From Oscillospiraceae bacterium (lineage in GTDB: Bacteria; Bacillota; Clostridia; Oscillospirales; Acutalibacteraceae): DNA of 64,000 bases. The notes beneath the pieces were generated by a model, which did not search any database, had not been told where the DNA came from, and saw only the letters and a program-made list of their open reading frames with translations. The DNA lies in NCBI GenBank assembly GCA_015066015.1, contig SVPE01000003.1, forward strand, positions 1-64,000, read 5' to 3'. Each line of letters starts with the position of its first letter. Position 1 is the stretch's first letter. Positions 16,593 to 25,400 of the stretch are shown here, piece after piece. The position numbers and the translations under genes are program-made.

Positions 16593-18323
16593 TTATTCAA
16601 TAATATAAACCTTCGAGCCGTGACAGGGTGTTGCAGCGCGGATTACGGTAGCATTCTCCGAAACACTGTTTTCCCAGACATCAAGCACCTTATAACCGTC
16701 CTTTTTGGGAAGGTTAAGGTAACCGATGTTAAGAAGGTCTGAAATTTTATAATTTGTAAAGGCATTATTCTTACCCTTATTGAACACACAAAGTGCAACC
16801 CTTGAGCCCTCAAGAGGCTTTACAAGAATATCTACAACACCTGTTCTGATTCGTCTGCACTGCACACCGAGCACATCCTGATTGATGCCTATCATTGTTT
16901 TGTTAGTGAGAATCTGATAAATTTTGCTCTCTGTATCAACGGTGCCGTCTTCCTTTATGAATTTTCTTACATCGTTACCGAGAATAAGAGGAGCGTTCAT
17001 CATACACCAGAGACTGAAGTGTGATATGTTTTCGTCAATTGTAAGATTTCCGTTGCCCACCTCAAGCATATCAGGGTCATTCCATGCGCCCGGACCTGCA
17101 TACTTTGCAAGGCGTACGTTATGCTCATAAATACCAAGGAAGGATATCCACGAAGCACCGATATCGGGTGTTGTTCTCCAAAGGTTACCTGCCTCCTGAC
17201 CCCACTTCCAGGGACGGTTGCGTCCCCACTCGCAAATTGAGAAAACAATTGGCTTTTCCTCTGTGCCGTTTTCTTCGGCATACTTCTTAGTGGCACGCTT
17301 GAGCTCTCTGCCCATAAGCTTATACTGAATTGCAGCTGAGTCAGCCTTTGAGCCTACAGGATTTTTAAACTCAATCACATTGACGCCCTTTTCAAGGTGA
17401 ATTGTCTCCATAAGCTTTCCTTCGGGAGTCCAGTTGTGTCTGCTTACACAGTAAATGTGAATTTCCTCACGGCCGTTCACCTTTGCCATAATGAATTTGT
17501 TTTTTCTGGAATCCTTTCTGATATCAATATGAAGAAGGTAGTCACCCTCTTCCTTTGCATCAAACTCAACCGTAAAGCTGCCGTTACCTGCATCAAGGCC
17601 GTCAATATAGTTCTTTGTTTCCACCTTTTCGTCGGGCACGATTCTCGCCATACCCCTGAGCTTCATTTCTGCCGAAGTATAGCGCGCATAAACCTCACCT
17701 GTGTCCTTGTCTGCAACAGAAACAGCGCAGATTCTCGGAGCAATGCCGGGTATGGGCACATTGTGGCAGAAGTCATATTTGAAGTATTCAACGCCCCACT
17801 CTGCAAAGGTTTCCGCATCAATTCTTTCGTGGCGGAGACTTGCAGGATAATCCTCGCAGGTAAATGTACCGTTTGACGAATAGATACCAAGCTTTATACC
17901 CTTACTGTTGACATACTCAGCGAGTGCCTTGATTCCGCTCGGGAAATTGACTTTGTCGCACTGAAGCTTACCGTCAGCATCTCTTGTTGATGCCTGCCAG
18001 CAGTCGTCAATATTAACATATCTGTAGCCACAGTCTGCAAGGCCGCTTGCTGCCATAGCATCGGCAATCTCCTTGATGAGGTCTTCACTGATTCTGTGTC
18101 TGAAAAGATTCCAGCTTGACCAGCCCATAGGCGGAGTAAGCGCAGTTCCGTTATCGTAGCCTCTTTCCGTGCACTGACTGATTTTTGTACTGTTGATAAG
18201 CTTCTTTGCAGTACAGATGGGACAGAAGGTTTTTTCCTTGATTTTCTTGGCTGCAACCGCAGCAGACGCAACTGTAGCCGATGCAGCAACTGCAGCTGCC
18301 GTTTTTCTGATATCGAGTTTCAT
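16593..18323 (-). CDS. glycoside hydrolase family 27 (alpha-galactosidase-like) with inserted beta domain
   Basis: A 576-aa retaining glycosidase of clan GH-D. The barrel starts at LTPPMGWSSWNLF (62-74); NIDDCW is at 104-109; the nucleophile Asp is residue 184 in FKYDFCHN; the acid/base Asp is in WNDPDML (414-420). Between about 203 and 342 an extra beta-rich segment interrupts the barrel and looks like a carbohydrate-binding module (FTVEFDAKEEGDYLLHI). The N-terminus is odd: an alanine-rich hydrophobic stretch (8-25) without a clear cleavage site, then FCPICTAKK, a two-cysteine knuckle. AAGGAGG precedes the ATG. It is 18 bases downstream of the AEC transporter gene and probably cotranscribed. 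Substrate (alpha-galactoside, or beta-L-arabinopyranoside as in some members) is not decided. Confidence 0.9.
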   Translation of the reverse strand: MKLDIRKTAAAVAASATVASAAVAAKKIKEKTFCPICTAKKLINSTKISQCTERGYDNGTALTPPMGWSSWNLFRHRISEDLIKEIADAMAASGLADCGYRYVNIDDCWQASTRDADGKLQCDKVNFPSGIKALAEYVNSKGIKLGIYSSNGTFTCEDYPASLRHERIDAETFAEWGVEYFKYDFCHNVPIPGIAPRICAVSVADKDTGEVYARYTSAEMKLRGMARIVPDEKVETKNYIDGLDAGNGSFTVEFDAKEEGDYLLHIDIRKDSRKNKFIMAKVNGREEIHIYCVSRHNWTPEGKLMETIHLEKGVNVIEFKNPVGSKADSAAIQYKLMGRELKRATKKYAEENGTEEKPIVFSICEWGRNRPWKWGQEAGNLWRTTPDIGASWISFLGIYEHNVRLAKYAGPGAWNDPDMLEVGNGNLTIDENISHFSLWCMMNAPLILGNDVRKFIKEDGTVDTESKIYQILTNKTMIGINQDVLGVQCRRIRTGVVDILVKPLEGSRVALCVFNKGKNNAFTNYKISDLLNIGYLNLPKKDGYKVLDVWENSVSENATVIRAATPCHGSKVYIIE

Positions 18324-18341
18324 ATTTATCCTCCTTAAGCT

Positions 18342-19358
18342 TTATATAATCGCAAAATATTTCATTGCAAATACTATCAGGTAAATTGTAAACATTGAGA
18401 TGACGCTTGTCCACACAACAAGCTGACCTGCCAGCTGCTCATCACCGCCGATTTCACCGACCATTACGGCACTTGAAACCGCAGTAGGTGTGGCAAAAAG
18501 TGATATCAGTGCAGGATACTCAATTTCCGAGAAGCTGAACAAATCTGTAAATTCACTTAAAATAATCGCGCCTCCGAGACCGATAAACGGAGCCATAACC
18601 ACCCTCATAACCGTGCCTGAGATGATTTCCTTTTTAAGCGAGCTGACTGCCTTGAAGTCAAATCTTGCACCAAGGACAACAAGGGCAAGAGGTGAAGCGA
18701 CTGCTGATAAATTCTTCAGCGCCTTATAGAAAAACGGGATGTTGTTTTCGATTGTAAACACAGGCATTCCCGACTCACCTACAGGGATAAACGAACGGAC
18801 AACAAGTGCCGCAATACCGACAAACACGCCGATAATCAGCGGATTCTTCACAGTCTTTCTGAGAGTGTCCGTAATTGTGTTCTTATTACTGTTCTCCTGT
18901 GCATAATGTGAAAGAAGGATAACCGCCAGGCAATTGAACATGGGCACTGCTACAGCCGAAAGCACAGAAGCAAAGGCAACCGCCTCTTCACCGCCCAGAG
19001 AAAGTGCAAGCGGAATTCCGATTATAGCATAATTTGAACGGAATGAACACTGAGCAAGGACACCGAGCTGACTACGCTTTTTTGTAATAACGTGTGCAAG
19101 AGCATAACCGCAAAGAAAAATAACAAGTATTGCCGCGACGCAATAAAGCACCGCTTTGAAATTAAGGCTTTTAAGCGAGTCAATTTCATAGATATTTATA
19201 AAAAGCAGCACCGGGAGGAAAAGCTTGAACACCATTGTGTTTGCTTTTTTAAAGAAGGCATCATCTGCAAATCTGATTACCCTGAGAAAATATCCCAGAA
19301 AAACAAGAAGGAGAATAGGCATAACTGCATTAAATGAAAACATAAATATTTCGCCCAT
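18342..19358 (-). CDS. AEC-family transporter (auxin efflux carrier type)
   Basis: A 338-aa membrane protein with about ten helices, two inverted halves and the family feature of a GxP-like break (FATPTAVSSAVMVGEIGGD near the C-terminus, LGYFLRVIRFADDAFFKKANTMVF near the N-terminus split across residues 17-40). AEC carriers in bacteria export or import small organic acids such as malate. The start at ATG 19358 is preceded by AGGGGGG seven bases upstream; a start at 19382 has none. It heads a transcript with GH27 and has its own promoter at 19392. The substrate is unknown; a sugar-acid or fermentation acid is plausible. Confidence 0.85.
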   Translation of the reverse strand: MGEIFMFSFNAVMPILLLVFLGYFLRVIRFADDAFFKKANTMVFKLFLPVLLFINIYEIDSLKSLNFKAVLYCVAAILVIFLCGYALAHVITKKRSQLGVLAQCSFRSNYAIIGIPLALSLGGEEAVAFASVLSAVAVPMFNCLAVILLSHYAQENSNKNTITDTLRKTVKNPLIIGVFVGIAALVVRSFIPVGESGMPVFTIENNIPFFYKALKNLSAVASPLALVVLGARFDFKAVSSLKKEIISGTVMRVVMAPFIGLGGAIILSEFTDLFSFSEIEYPALISLFATPTAVSSAVMVGEIGGDEQLAGQLVVWTSVISMFTIYLIVFAMKYFAII

Positions 19359-19391
19359 TGACTTGCCCCCCTTCTTTTGCATATTTTTATA

Positions 19392-19400
19392 ATTATAGCA
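19392..19400 (-). promoter_or_regulatory. extended -10 promoter of AEC-GH27
   Basis: On the minus strand, TGCTATAAT (19392-19400) is a perfect extended -10 element, with no clear -35 at 17 bases. The start site is near 19385, 27 bases before the start codon. Two direct copies of ATTTCGAAAAAA (19405-19416 and 19435-19446, plus strand), exactly 30 bases apart, lie at and above the -35 position and may be regulator sites. Confidence 0.6.
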
Positions 19401-19404
19401 CAGT

Positions 19405-19446
19405 ATTTCGAAAAAATCTATTTATATGCTAATAATTTCGAAAAAA
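19405..19446. promoter_or_regulatory. two direct repeats ATTTCGAAAAAA, 30 bases apart
   Basis: Twelve-base identical copies at 19405-19416 and 19435-19446 (plus strand reading). The centre-to-centre distance of 30 bases puts both on the same DNA face. The first copy covers the -35 region of the AEC promoter. I infer a regulator binding site; no regulator gene is adjacent. Confidence 0.4.
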
Positions 19447-19498
19447 CATTTAATTTTTATATGATATACGGGATTCAATTGCAGGTGTGTGGTGACGG

Positions 19499-19733
19499 CT
19501 GATGCGGGAAGGCACTTTGTCCGAAGGGGTGACGACTAAGGTCTGCCCGACCGGAAATGTCGCCCGCGTTCTTGCAGAAATACGCAGCAAAAAGGTACAG
19601 CGGTCGTCACCCCTTGGGCAAAGCCGCGGCAGCGCATCAGGCAGCGGGACGGTTTTCTTTGCGGTGGCAGGCGGTCGGCGCCTGATGCACTGTCGCGGGC
19701 ACCGTGAAACGGTGCTGCCTTCCCGTACATCGG
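19499..19733. other. GC-rich four-helix palindromic element (candidate structured RNA or cruciform repeat)
   Basis: No real ORF. Almost every base pairs in one nested scheme. P1: 19499-19504 with 19728-19733 (one G-T) and 19505-19514 with 19716-19725 (ten perfect pairs). Inside it sit three hairpins with no more than two bases between them. P2: 19516-19519 with 19619-19622, 19521-19522 with 19617-19618, and 19524-19536 with 19603-19615 (13 perfect pairs). P3: 19624-19632 with 19690-19698 and 19634-19642 with 19680-19688 (18 pairs, one G-T, one 1x1 mismatch). P4: 19699-19705 with 19709-19715. The P2 loop contains CCGACCG (19547-19553) complementary to CGGTCGG in the P3 loop (19672-19678). No promoter is seen on either strand. 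It lies between the putP terminator and the AEC promoter, and its GC content is well above its AT-rich surroundings. It may be a structured RNA or a mobile palindromic repeat. Confidence 0.7.
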
Positions 19734-19744
19734 ATAAGCATCAA

Positions 19745-19796
19745 CAAAAAAACAGATGCATTCCGCAGTGTAATACACCTTGAAATACATCTGTTT
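19745..19796 (-). terminator. rho-independent terminator of putP
   Basis: A 15-base-pair stem (19750-19764 with 19782-19796, two G-T pairs) followed on the minus strand by a run of T. The apical part can pair further (GTGTA with TACAC). It lies about 57 bases after the putP stop codon. Confidence 0.85.
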
Positions 19797-19852
19797 AAAA
19801 TCTGTGGTCAGGTTACGCTTAACGGAAAGCACCGCTAAGACTGTATAATCTG

Positions 19853-21352
19853 TTATTCTTCGTAAGAAGCAGAGGTTGCTGTTTCAAACAGCTTAATTAC
19901 TTCCTTCGAAGGAGCTTTGTCAATCAGGCTGACAACTACACAGGCAATAAGGCCTGCAATAAAGCCGGGAAGGATTTCGTAAATTCCGGTTGAAGCTGTA
20001 AGGAACATCAGCCAGAGAACATCAACTACCGCACCGCATACAACACCTGCTATAGCTCCCTTATAGGTTGTTCTCTTCCAGAAGAGCGAAAGAATAATAA
20101 CCGGACCGAAGGAGGCACCGAAACCGCCCCATGCATTTTCAACCATATTCATAATTGCCTGGGCGCCGCTACCCTCACTGTTAGCAATAAAGAAAGCTAC
20201 TACTGCAACAACTACTACTACCAATCTGCCTATCCAGAGTGTCTCTTTATCGGATGCGTTCTTTCTGAAAACTGCCTTATAAATATCACTTGTGAAGGAT
20301 GAAGAAGCAACAAGAAGCTGTGAATCGGCTGTACTCATAGCAGCCGCAACAATAGCCGAAAGAAGAAGACCTGCAATAAATCCGGGGAAAAGCTCTGTTA
20401 CAAGCTCAATAAAGATGCTTGCCTGCTTACCTTCGGCAACAAGCTCTGCGCCCATCATCATTCTGCCTAAAATGGCGATTACAATAGCTGCACCGAGTGA
20501 AAGAACAACCCATACAATCGCTACGATCGAAGATGTCTTGATCATTGATGCCTTCTTGATTGACATAAATCTTACAAGGATATGAGGCATACCGAAGTAA
20601 CCGAGTCCCCATGCAAGACCCGAGATGATATCCTGAGGCTTTGCATCAAAAGGATTAGCGCCGAATGTATTCATTACACCGTCTGTGCCGATAAAGTTAA
20701 GAGCTGCTGTATCAAGCTCCTTGGTAAGAAGGATGACCACCGGAACTGCAAGAAGAGCTACAAGCATCATAAGACCCTGGAAAAAGTCTGTCCAGCAAAC
20801 AGCCTTGAATCCACCGGAGAAGGTGTACGCAATAATAATAACCGCAAAGATAAGCAGTGCTACGCTCTCCTTACCCTGAAGCTGGGGAACAACAGATGTA
20901 AGAACCGTTGCACCTGCAACAAAGCTCGAAGCAACATAAACCGTAAAGAAAACAAGAAATACGATTGCACAAATAATCTGAAGTGCGGGGCTTGTTGCAA
21001 GGAAGCGGTTTGTCATATACTGAGGCAATGTGATCGAATCATTTGCTGCCTTTGAGAATTTACGAAGTCGCTTTGCAACAAAAATCCAGTTTGCAATTGT
21101 ACCGAGTGCGAGTCCGATACCTATCCAGACCTGACCCATACCGAAGGCAAGTATACTTCCGGGGAAGCCCATAAGAAGCCATCCGCTCATATCAGAGGCC
21201 TGAGCGCTCATTGCTGTTACCCAAGGACCCATTGAACGTCCGCCCAGGAAGTAATCCTTATCACCGCCGTCTTTGCTGCGTAACATAAAGAATACTCCTA
21301 TGCCGAGCACAAGTACAAAATAAAGAACAAATGCTAAAAGTTGTGAAGTCAT
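19853..21352 (-). CDS. putP: sodium/proline symporter PutP
   Basis: A 499-aa sodium:solute symporter (SSS family) with about 13 helices. PutP landmarks: DYFLGGRSMGPWVTAMSAQASDMSGWLLMGFPG in the first two helices (read in parts: LGGRSMGP at 36-43, SDMSGWL at 52-58), YTFSGGFKAVCWTDFFQG (about 189-206), ISGLAWGLGYFGMPHILVRFM (about 243-263) and AAAMSTADSQLLVASS (about 335-350), which contains the Na2-site serine and threonine. Takes up proline with sodium. AAAGGAG precedes the ATG. Monocistronic with own promoter and terminator. Confidence 0.96.
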   Translation of the reverse strand: MTSQLLAFVLYFVLVLGIGVFFMLRSKDGGDKDYFLGGRSMGPWVTAMSAQASDMSGWLLMGFPGSILAFGMGQVWIGIGLALGTIANWIFVAKRLRKFSKAANDSITLPQYMTNRFLATSPALQIICAIVFLVFFTVYVASSFVAGATVLTSVVPQLQGKESVALLIFAVIIIAYTFSGGFKAVCWTDFFQGLMMLVALLAVPVVILLTKELDTAALNFIGTDGVMNTFGANPFDAKPQDIISGLAWGLGYFGMPHILVRFMSIKKASMIKTSSIVAIVWVVLSLGAAIVIAILGRMMMGAELVAEGKQASIFIELVTELFPGFIAGLLLSAIVAAAMSTADSQLLVASSSFTSDIYKAVFRKNASDKETLWIGRLVVVVVAVVAFFIANSEGSGAQAIMNMVENAWGGFGASFGPVIILSLFWKRTTYKGAIAGVVCGAVVDVLWLMFLTASTGIYEILPGFIAGLIACVVVSLIDKAPSKEVIKLFETATSASYEE

Positions 21353-21366
21353 TTTTTTACTCTCCT

Positions 21367-21381
21367 TTAGTGCGCTTTCAC
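21367..21381 (-). promoter_or_regulatory. possible CcpA (cre) site in the putP leader
   Basis: The minus-strand sequence GTGAAAGCGCACTAA matches the catabolite-response consensus WTGNAANCGNWNNCW at all but two fixed positions. It lies between the putP start site and its ribosome binding site, where CcpA could act as a roadblock. The same core GTGAAAGCGC occurs at 46840-46850 between two other promoters. Confidence 0.3.
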
Positions 21382-21405
21382 TTTAATGTGATAAAGTTGT
21401 CTTTT

Positions 21406-21434
21406 ATATTAACATAATACGAAAAATTTGTCAA
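21406..21434 (-). promoter_or_regulatory. sigma-A promoter of putP
   Basis: On the minus strand, TTGACA (21429-21434), a 17-base spacer and TAATAT (21406-21411). The start site is near 21399, about 47 bases before the putP ATG. Confidence 0.75.
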
Positions 21435-21457
21435 CCTTTTGATGAATATTAAACAAT

Positions 21458-21490
21458 AAAAACTTCAGCACCCCCTAAGGAGTGCTGAAA
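21458..21490 (-). terminator. rho-independent terminator of the CREST protein gene
   Basis: On the minus strand TTCAGCAC pairs with GTGCTGAA across a C/G-rich top and is followed by GTTTTT. It begins 15 bases after the stop codon of the gene at 21505. Confidence 0.85.
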
Positions 21491-21504
21491 ATAATGACCT
21501 GTAT

Positions 21505-22332
21505 TTAAATTTCCTTCAGACCTGCTTCACGAAGCATCTGATTGACAGTTCTCTGGTCAACCCAGAACACAACCTCAAGCATTGCAAGAGCAGTAAGAAT
21601 ATGCCAGATTGAATGTCCGTGAATGTTACCGAGAAGGAAGGTGTTGATTTCATTGTCGCCCCAGATAGAAGTGATAATGAACGCAACAAGGAATGTGAGA
21701 ATAATAAGAACAAAGAGAATCTTTTCGGATTTGACCATTCTTTTGAAGTTTGCACCGAGAAGATAAAGAATGGGAAGAGCCGTAAGGAAGCAACCGAATT
21801 CCGCAAGGGAAAGTCCGCCGGTTTTACCGTCCATAGGAGCTCCGCCGCCGCCGATGTACAGCGGTCTGTCATGAAGCACAAATACCTCGTATGTAAGCAC
21901 CGTAAGAACAATCGCCATTATCACCGTAACGGATATCAAGAAAATGTTGCGTTTTTTTCGTTCACTTGCGCTCTGATAAAATTCAAAGGCAAAGCAACAG
22001 ACACCTGACCAGGCCACAAGCTCGGTAAAGGACATATCAATGTAGCTTGCAAGAAGCTTTGTGGTAAGGACTCCCGGCTGGAATTCACCGTAGTTTGCGG
22101 TGTGCATACCTACCGAGGTTACTGACATGAACATGTAAAGAAGAATGAACACGTACCAGTACCACTTCTTATTCTTTTTGATGAGCATAATTGCAATACA
22201 GATAAATGCCGCCAGGGTGTATACCCAGTTTGTCTGAACTGCCGCATACTGTGCACAGTACTCGGCAAGAGTCGTGCCGCCTTCAAGAACTATGTCTTTA
22301 AATGACGGCCAATCAATAAAATTTAATTCCAT
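21505..22332 (-). CDS. seven-helix membrane protein of the CREST superfamily (ceramidase/PAQR-like)
   Basis: A 275-aa protein with about seven membrane helices. It carries the metal-hydrolase pattern of alkaline ceramidases and relatives: Ser73-x3-His77 (SVGMH) at the end of helix 2, Asp99 in helix 3 (YIDMSF) and His240-x3-His244 (HSIWH) in the last helix. In human ACER3 the corresponding residues, from memory, are S77, H81, D92, H217 and H221. The pattern suggests a zinc-dependent intramembrane hydrolase acting on a lipid amide, which is inference. TAAAGGAGG lies before ATG 22332; an upstream start at 22353 overlaps that site. Own promoter (22354-22382) and terminator, so it is a stand-alone transcript. 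Confidence 0.72.
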   Translation of the reverse strand: MELNFIDWPSFKDIVLEGGTTLAEYCAQYAAVQTNWVYTLAAFICIAIMLIKKNKKWYWYVFILLYMFMSVTSVGMHTANYGEFQPGVLTTKLLASYIDMSFTELVAWSGVCCFAFEFYQSASERKKRNIFLISVTVIMAIVLTVLTYEVFVLHDRPLYIGGGGAPMDGKTGGLSLAEFGCFLTALPILYLLGANFKRMVKSEKILFVLIILTFLVAFIITSIWGDNEINTFLLGNIHGHSIWHILTALAMLEVVFWVDQRTVNQMLREAGLKEI

Positions 22333-22353
22333 TTTTATTCCTCCTTTAACCAA

Positions 22354-22382
22354 ATACTAACACAAATTTAAACGTATTGCAA
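22354..22382 (-). promoter_or_regulatory. promoter of the CREST protein gene
   Basis: On the minus strand, TTGCAA (22377-22382), a 17-base spacer and TAGTAT (22354-22359). The short leader ends in the strong ribosome binding site. Confidence 0.65.
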
Positions 22383-22421
22383 TAAAATACAAATATTTAA
22401 TAACTATTTAATTATTTTGTC

Positions 22422-22470
22422 AAAAAAAAGCACCATCAAGGGTAGAAAGAAACCCTGATGATGCTTTTTC
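22422..22470 (-). terminator. rho-independent terminator of the pyrH-polC operon
   Basis: A 13-14 base-pair stem with one bulge (22429-22442 with about 22452-22464) and, on the minus strand, a following run of eight T residues. It begins about 30 bases after the polC stop codon and closes the long operon that starts at pyrH. Confidence 0.85.
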
Positions 22471-22498
22471 TTCATTATTAACAGTGATTAAGTTAAGA

Positions 22499-25400
22499 CT
22501 AAAAATCAAACAGGCTCATCTGTCTTGTTTCGGGAAGACTGCCGAAAGCACCTACCTGACGAAGAACTTCAATTGTTGATGACGATGCGCCGGCCTTCTG
22601 TGCAAAGTCGTCGATAGATACAAATTCACTCACACCCTCACGGGCTTTGGCAAGAGCAATTGCCGCGTTGTCCCCGACACCGCTGAGTGCACCGAAAGGC
22701 ATACGGATTTTTCCGTCCTCAATCATATATGCGGTCGCGTGGGATTTGTAAATATCAATAGGCAAAAATTCCACTCCGCGTGCCATCATTTCGTTTACTA
22801 CCTGCAAGGTGGGATACATATTCAGCTCCTTGGGCTGAGCATCATTGCCCTTCATTTTGATTTCTGCCATCCTGCGTTTTACAGCGTCTCTTCCTTTAAG
22901 CACAGTAACAGCTTCAAGGTCTCCGCCTCGTACGGTCATAAATGCCGCATAGTACTCAAGGGGGTAATAAATCTTATACCATCCGAGTCTGAGCGCCGCA
23001 CTTACGTATGCAGCAGCGTGTGCTTTCGGGAACATATACTTGATTTTCATACACGAATCAATATACCACTGCTCAACGCCGTTATCCTTCATTGTCTGTA
23101 TATGCTCCTGTGTAAGAAGCTTTGTAGCCTTACCCTTACGGACAATTTCCATAATTTTGAAGGCAACGCTCGGCTCAACACCCTTATGCATAAGATAAAC
23201 CATAATATTGTCTCGGGTGCCGATAACCTCAGAAATGGTACATGTGCCGTTTTTGATAAGCTCCTGAGCATTGCCGAGCCATACGTCTGTACCGTGAGAA
23301 AGACCCGAAACCTGCAAAAGGTCAGAGAAATTCTTCGGCTGGGCATCAAGAAGCATCTGTATAACAAAGGGTGTACCCATTTCCGGTATTGAAAGTGTAC
23401 CTGTCGGGCAATCGATATCCTCAGCAGTAACTCCGAGAGGCTCGGGGCTGAGAATCAGCTCATAAATCTTCGGGTCACAGATATCCGTATCCATTGCAGG
23501 AATACCTGTCAGGTCCTCAAGGTACTTGTAAAGTGTGGGAACATCATGGCCGAGATTATCAAGCTTGAGAATAGTATCGTGGAGTGCGTGGAAGTCAAAG
23601 TGTGTCGTTCTCGTATCGCTTTTCGCATCGTCTGCGGGATGCTGGATAGGTGTGAAATCGGAGAAAACAAATTCATTGGGGACAACAACCATACCGCCGG
23701 GATGCTGACCCGTAGTCCTTTTGACACCGGTGCAGCCCCTTGTGAGTCTGTCCTCTTCAGCACGGCTGACAACTATATCCCTTTCAGCAAGATACTTTTT
23801 AACATAACCGTAGGCCGTTTTATCGGCAACAGAAGCAATCGTACCCGCCTTGAAAACGTGACCGTCACCAAAGAGTGTCTCGGTGTACCTGTGAGCTCTC
23901 GACTGATATTCACCCGAGAAATTAAGGTCGATATCAGGGCTCTTGTCACCCTTGAAGCCGAGGAAGGTTTCAAAGGGTATATCGTGGCCGTCACGGATAA
24001 GCGCCGTACCGCACTCGGGACAATCCTTAGGCGGAAGGTCATAGCCTGAGCCTACCTCACCGTTGAGGAAAAATTCACTGTAACGGCACTTCGGACAGCG
24101 GTAATGAGGAGCAAGAGGGTTAACCTCTGAAATACCCGATGCATTTGCAACATATGACGATCCGACGGAGCCTCGTGAGCCTACAAGGTAACCGTTCTCG
24201 TTTGAGTTTTTAACAAGCTTCTGTGCAATCATATACAGAACACCGAAGCCGTGCTTGATAATTGAGGTAAGCTCCTTATCAAGTCTTTTTGCTACATATT
24301 CGGGAACGGGATCGCCGTAATGCTCCTTTACCCTCTCCCAACAAAGCCTTGTGAGCTCTTCGTCAGCACCTTCAAGCGAGGGCGGATAGTTGCCGCTGGG
24401 TATGGGAATGATTTTTTCAACCATATCGGCAATTTTGTTTGTATTGGTGATAACGATCTCGCGTGCGGTTTCCTCACCGAGATAGTCAAACTCAGCAAGC
24501 ATTTCCTCTGTTGTACGGAAATAAAGCGGAGCCTGATTGTCAGCATCACTGAAGCCCTGACCTGCCATAAGAATAGCACGGTACTTTGCATCGCCCGGAT
24601 CAATGAAATGTACGTCACAGGTAGCAACGACCATTTTACCCAGAGCGTCTGCAACATGTATAACCTTTCGGTTGAAGTTGCGGATGTCCTCAACTGTATT
24701 TACGTGAGGATATTTTTCACTTCTTATCATATACTCGTTATTTCCGCAGGGCTGAATCTCAAGATAATCATAAAATGATGCAATTCTGAGAATCTCCTCA
24801 TCACTCCTGCCCTCGGCAATGGCCCTGTAAACCTCACCTGCTTCGCAGGCGCTGCCGACGATAAGTCCCTCTCTGTGCTTAATCAGTTCACTTTTGGGAA
24901 TTATCGGTCTTCTGTGGAAATACTGAAGGTTAGAAAGAGTTATAAGCTTATAAAGATTCTTAAGTCCCGTAAGATTACGGACAATGAGAATCTGATGAAA
25001 ATATTTATTCTTTGCCTTTTTCCAGGTTTCAAAATCCGTTTCGGTATCGTCTATGAAATAACCCTCCATACCGTAAAGTATCTTGATTTTACCGCCTGCC
25101 GCACTTACGGCCTCGGGATATGCCTGTACTACACCGTGGTCAGTGATGGCAATCGCCTTGTGTCCCCAGTCAATAGCTCTCTTTACAAGCACTGAGGCAT
25201 CGGTCATACCGTCCATCATCGACATTTTTGTATGAAGATGAAGCTCTACTCTTTTTTCTTCAGCATCGTCTGTCTTCTTGATTTTCTCAACAAGGCTGAT
25301 GGCCCTCGGAGAAATCACATTCTCACCGGAAAACTTATCAAAAGCAAGGTCTCCGCGGATAAGCAGTGTGACACCGTTTTTGATTTTTTCTGCAAGGGTT

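Noticed and set aside
19502-19832. Overlapping frames of 93 and 98 codons (both strands) across the palindromic element
   Set aside because: No ribosome binding site, Arg/Cys/Gly-rich low-complexity translation forced by palindromic GC-rich DNA; the base pairing explains the sequence better.
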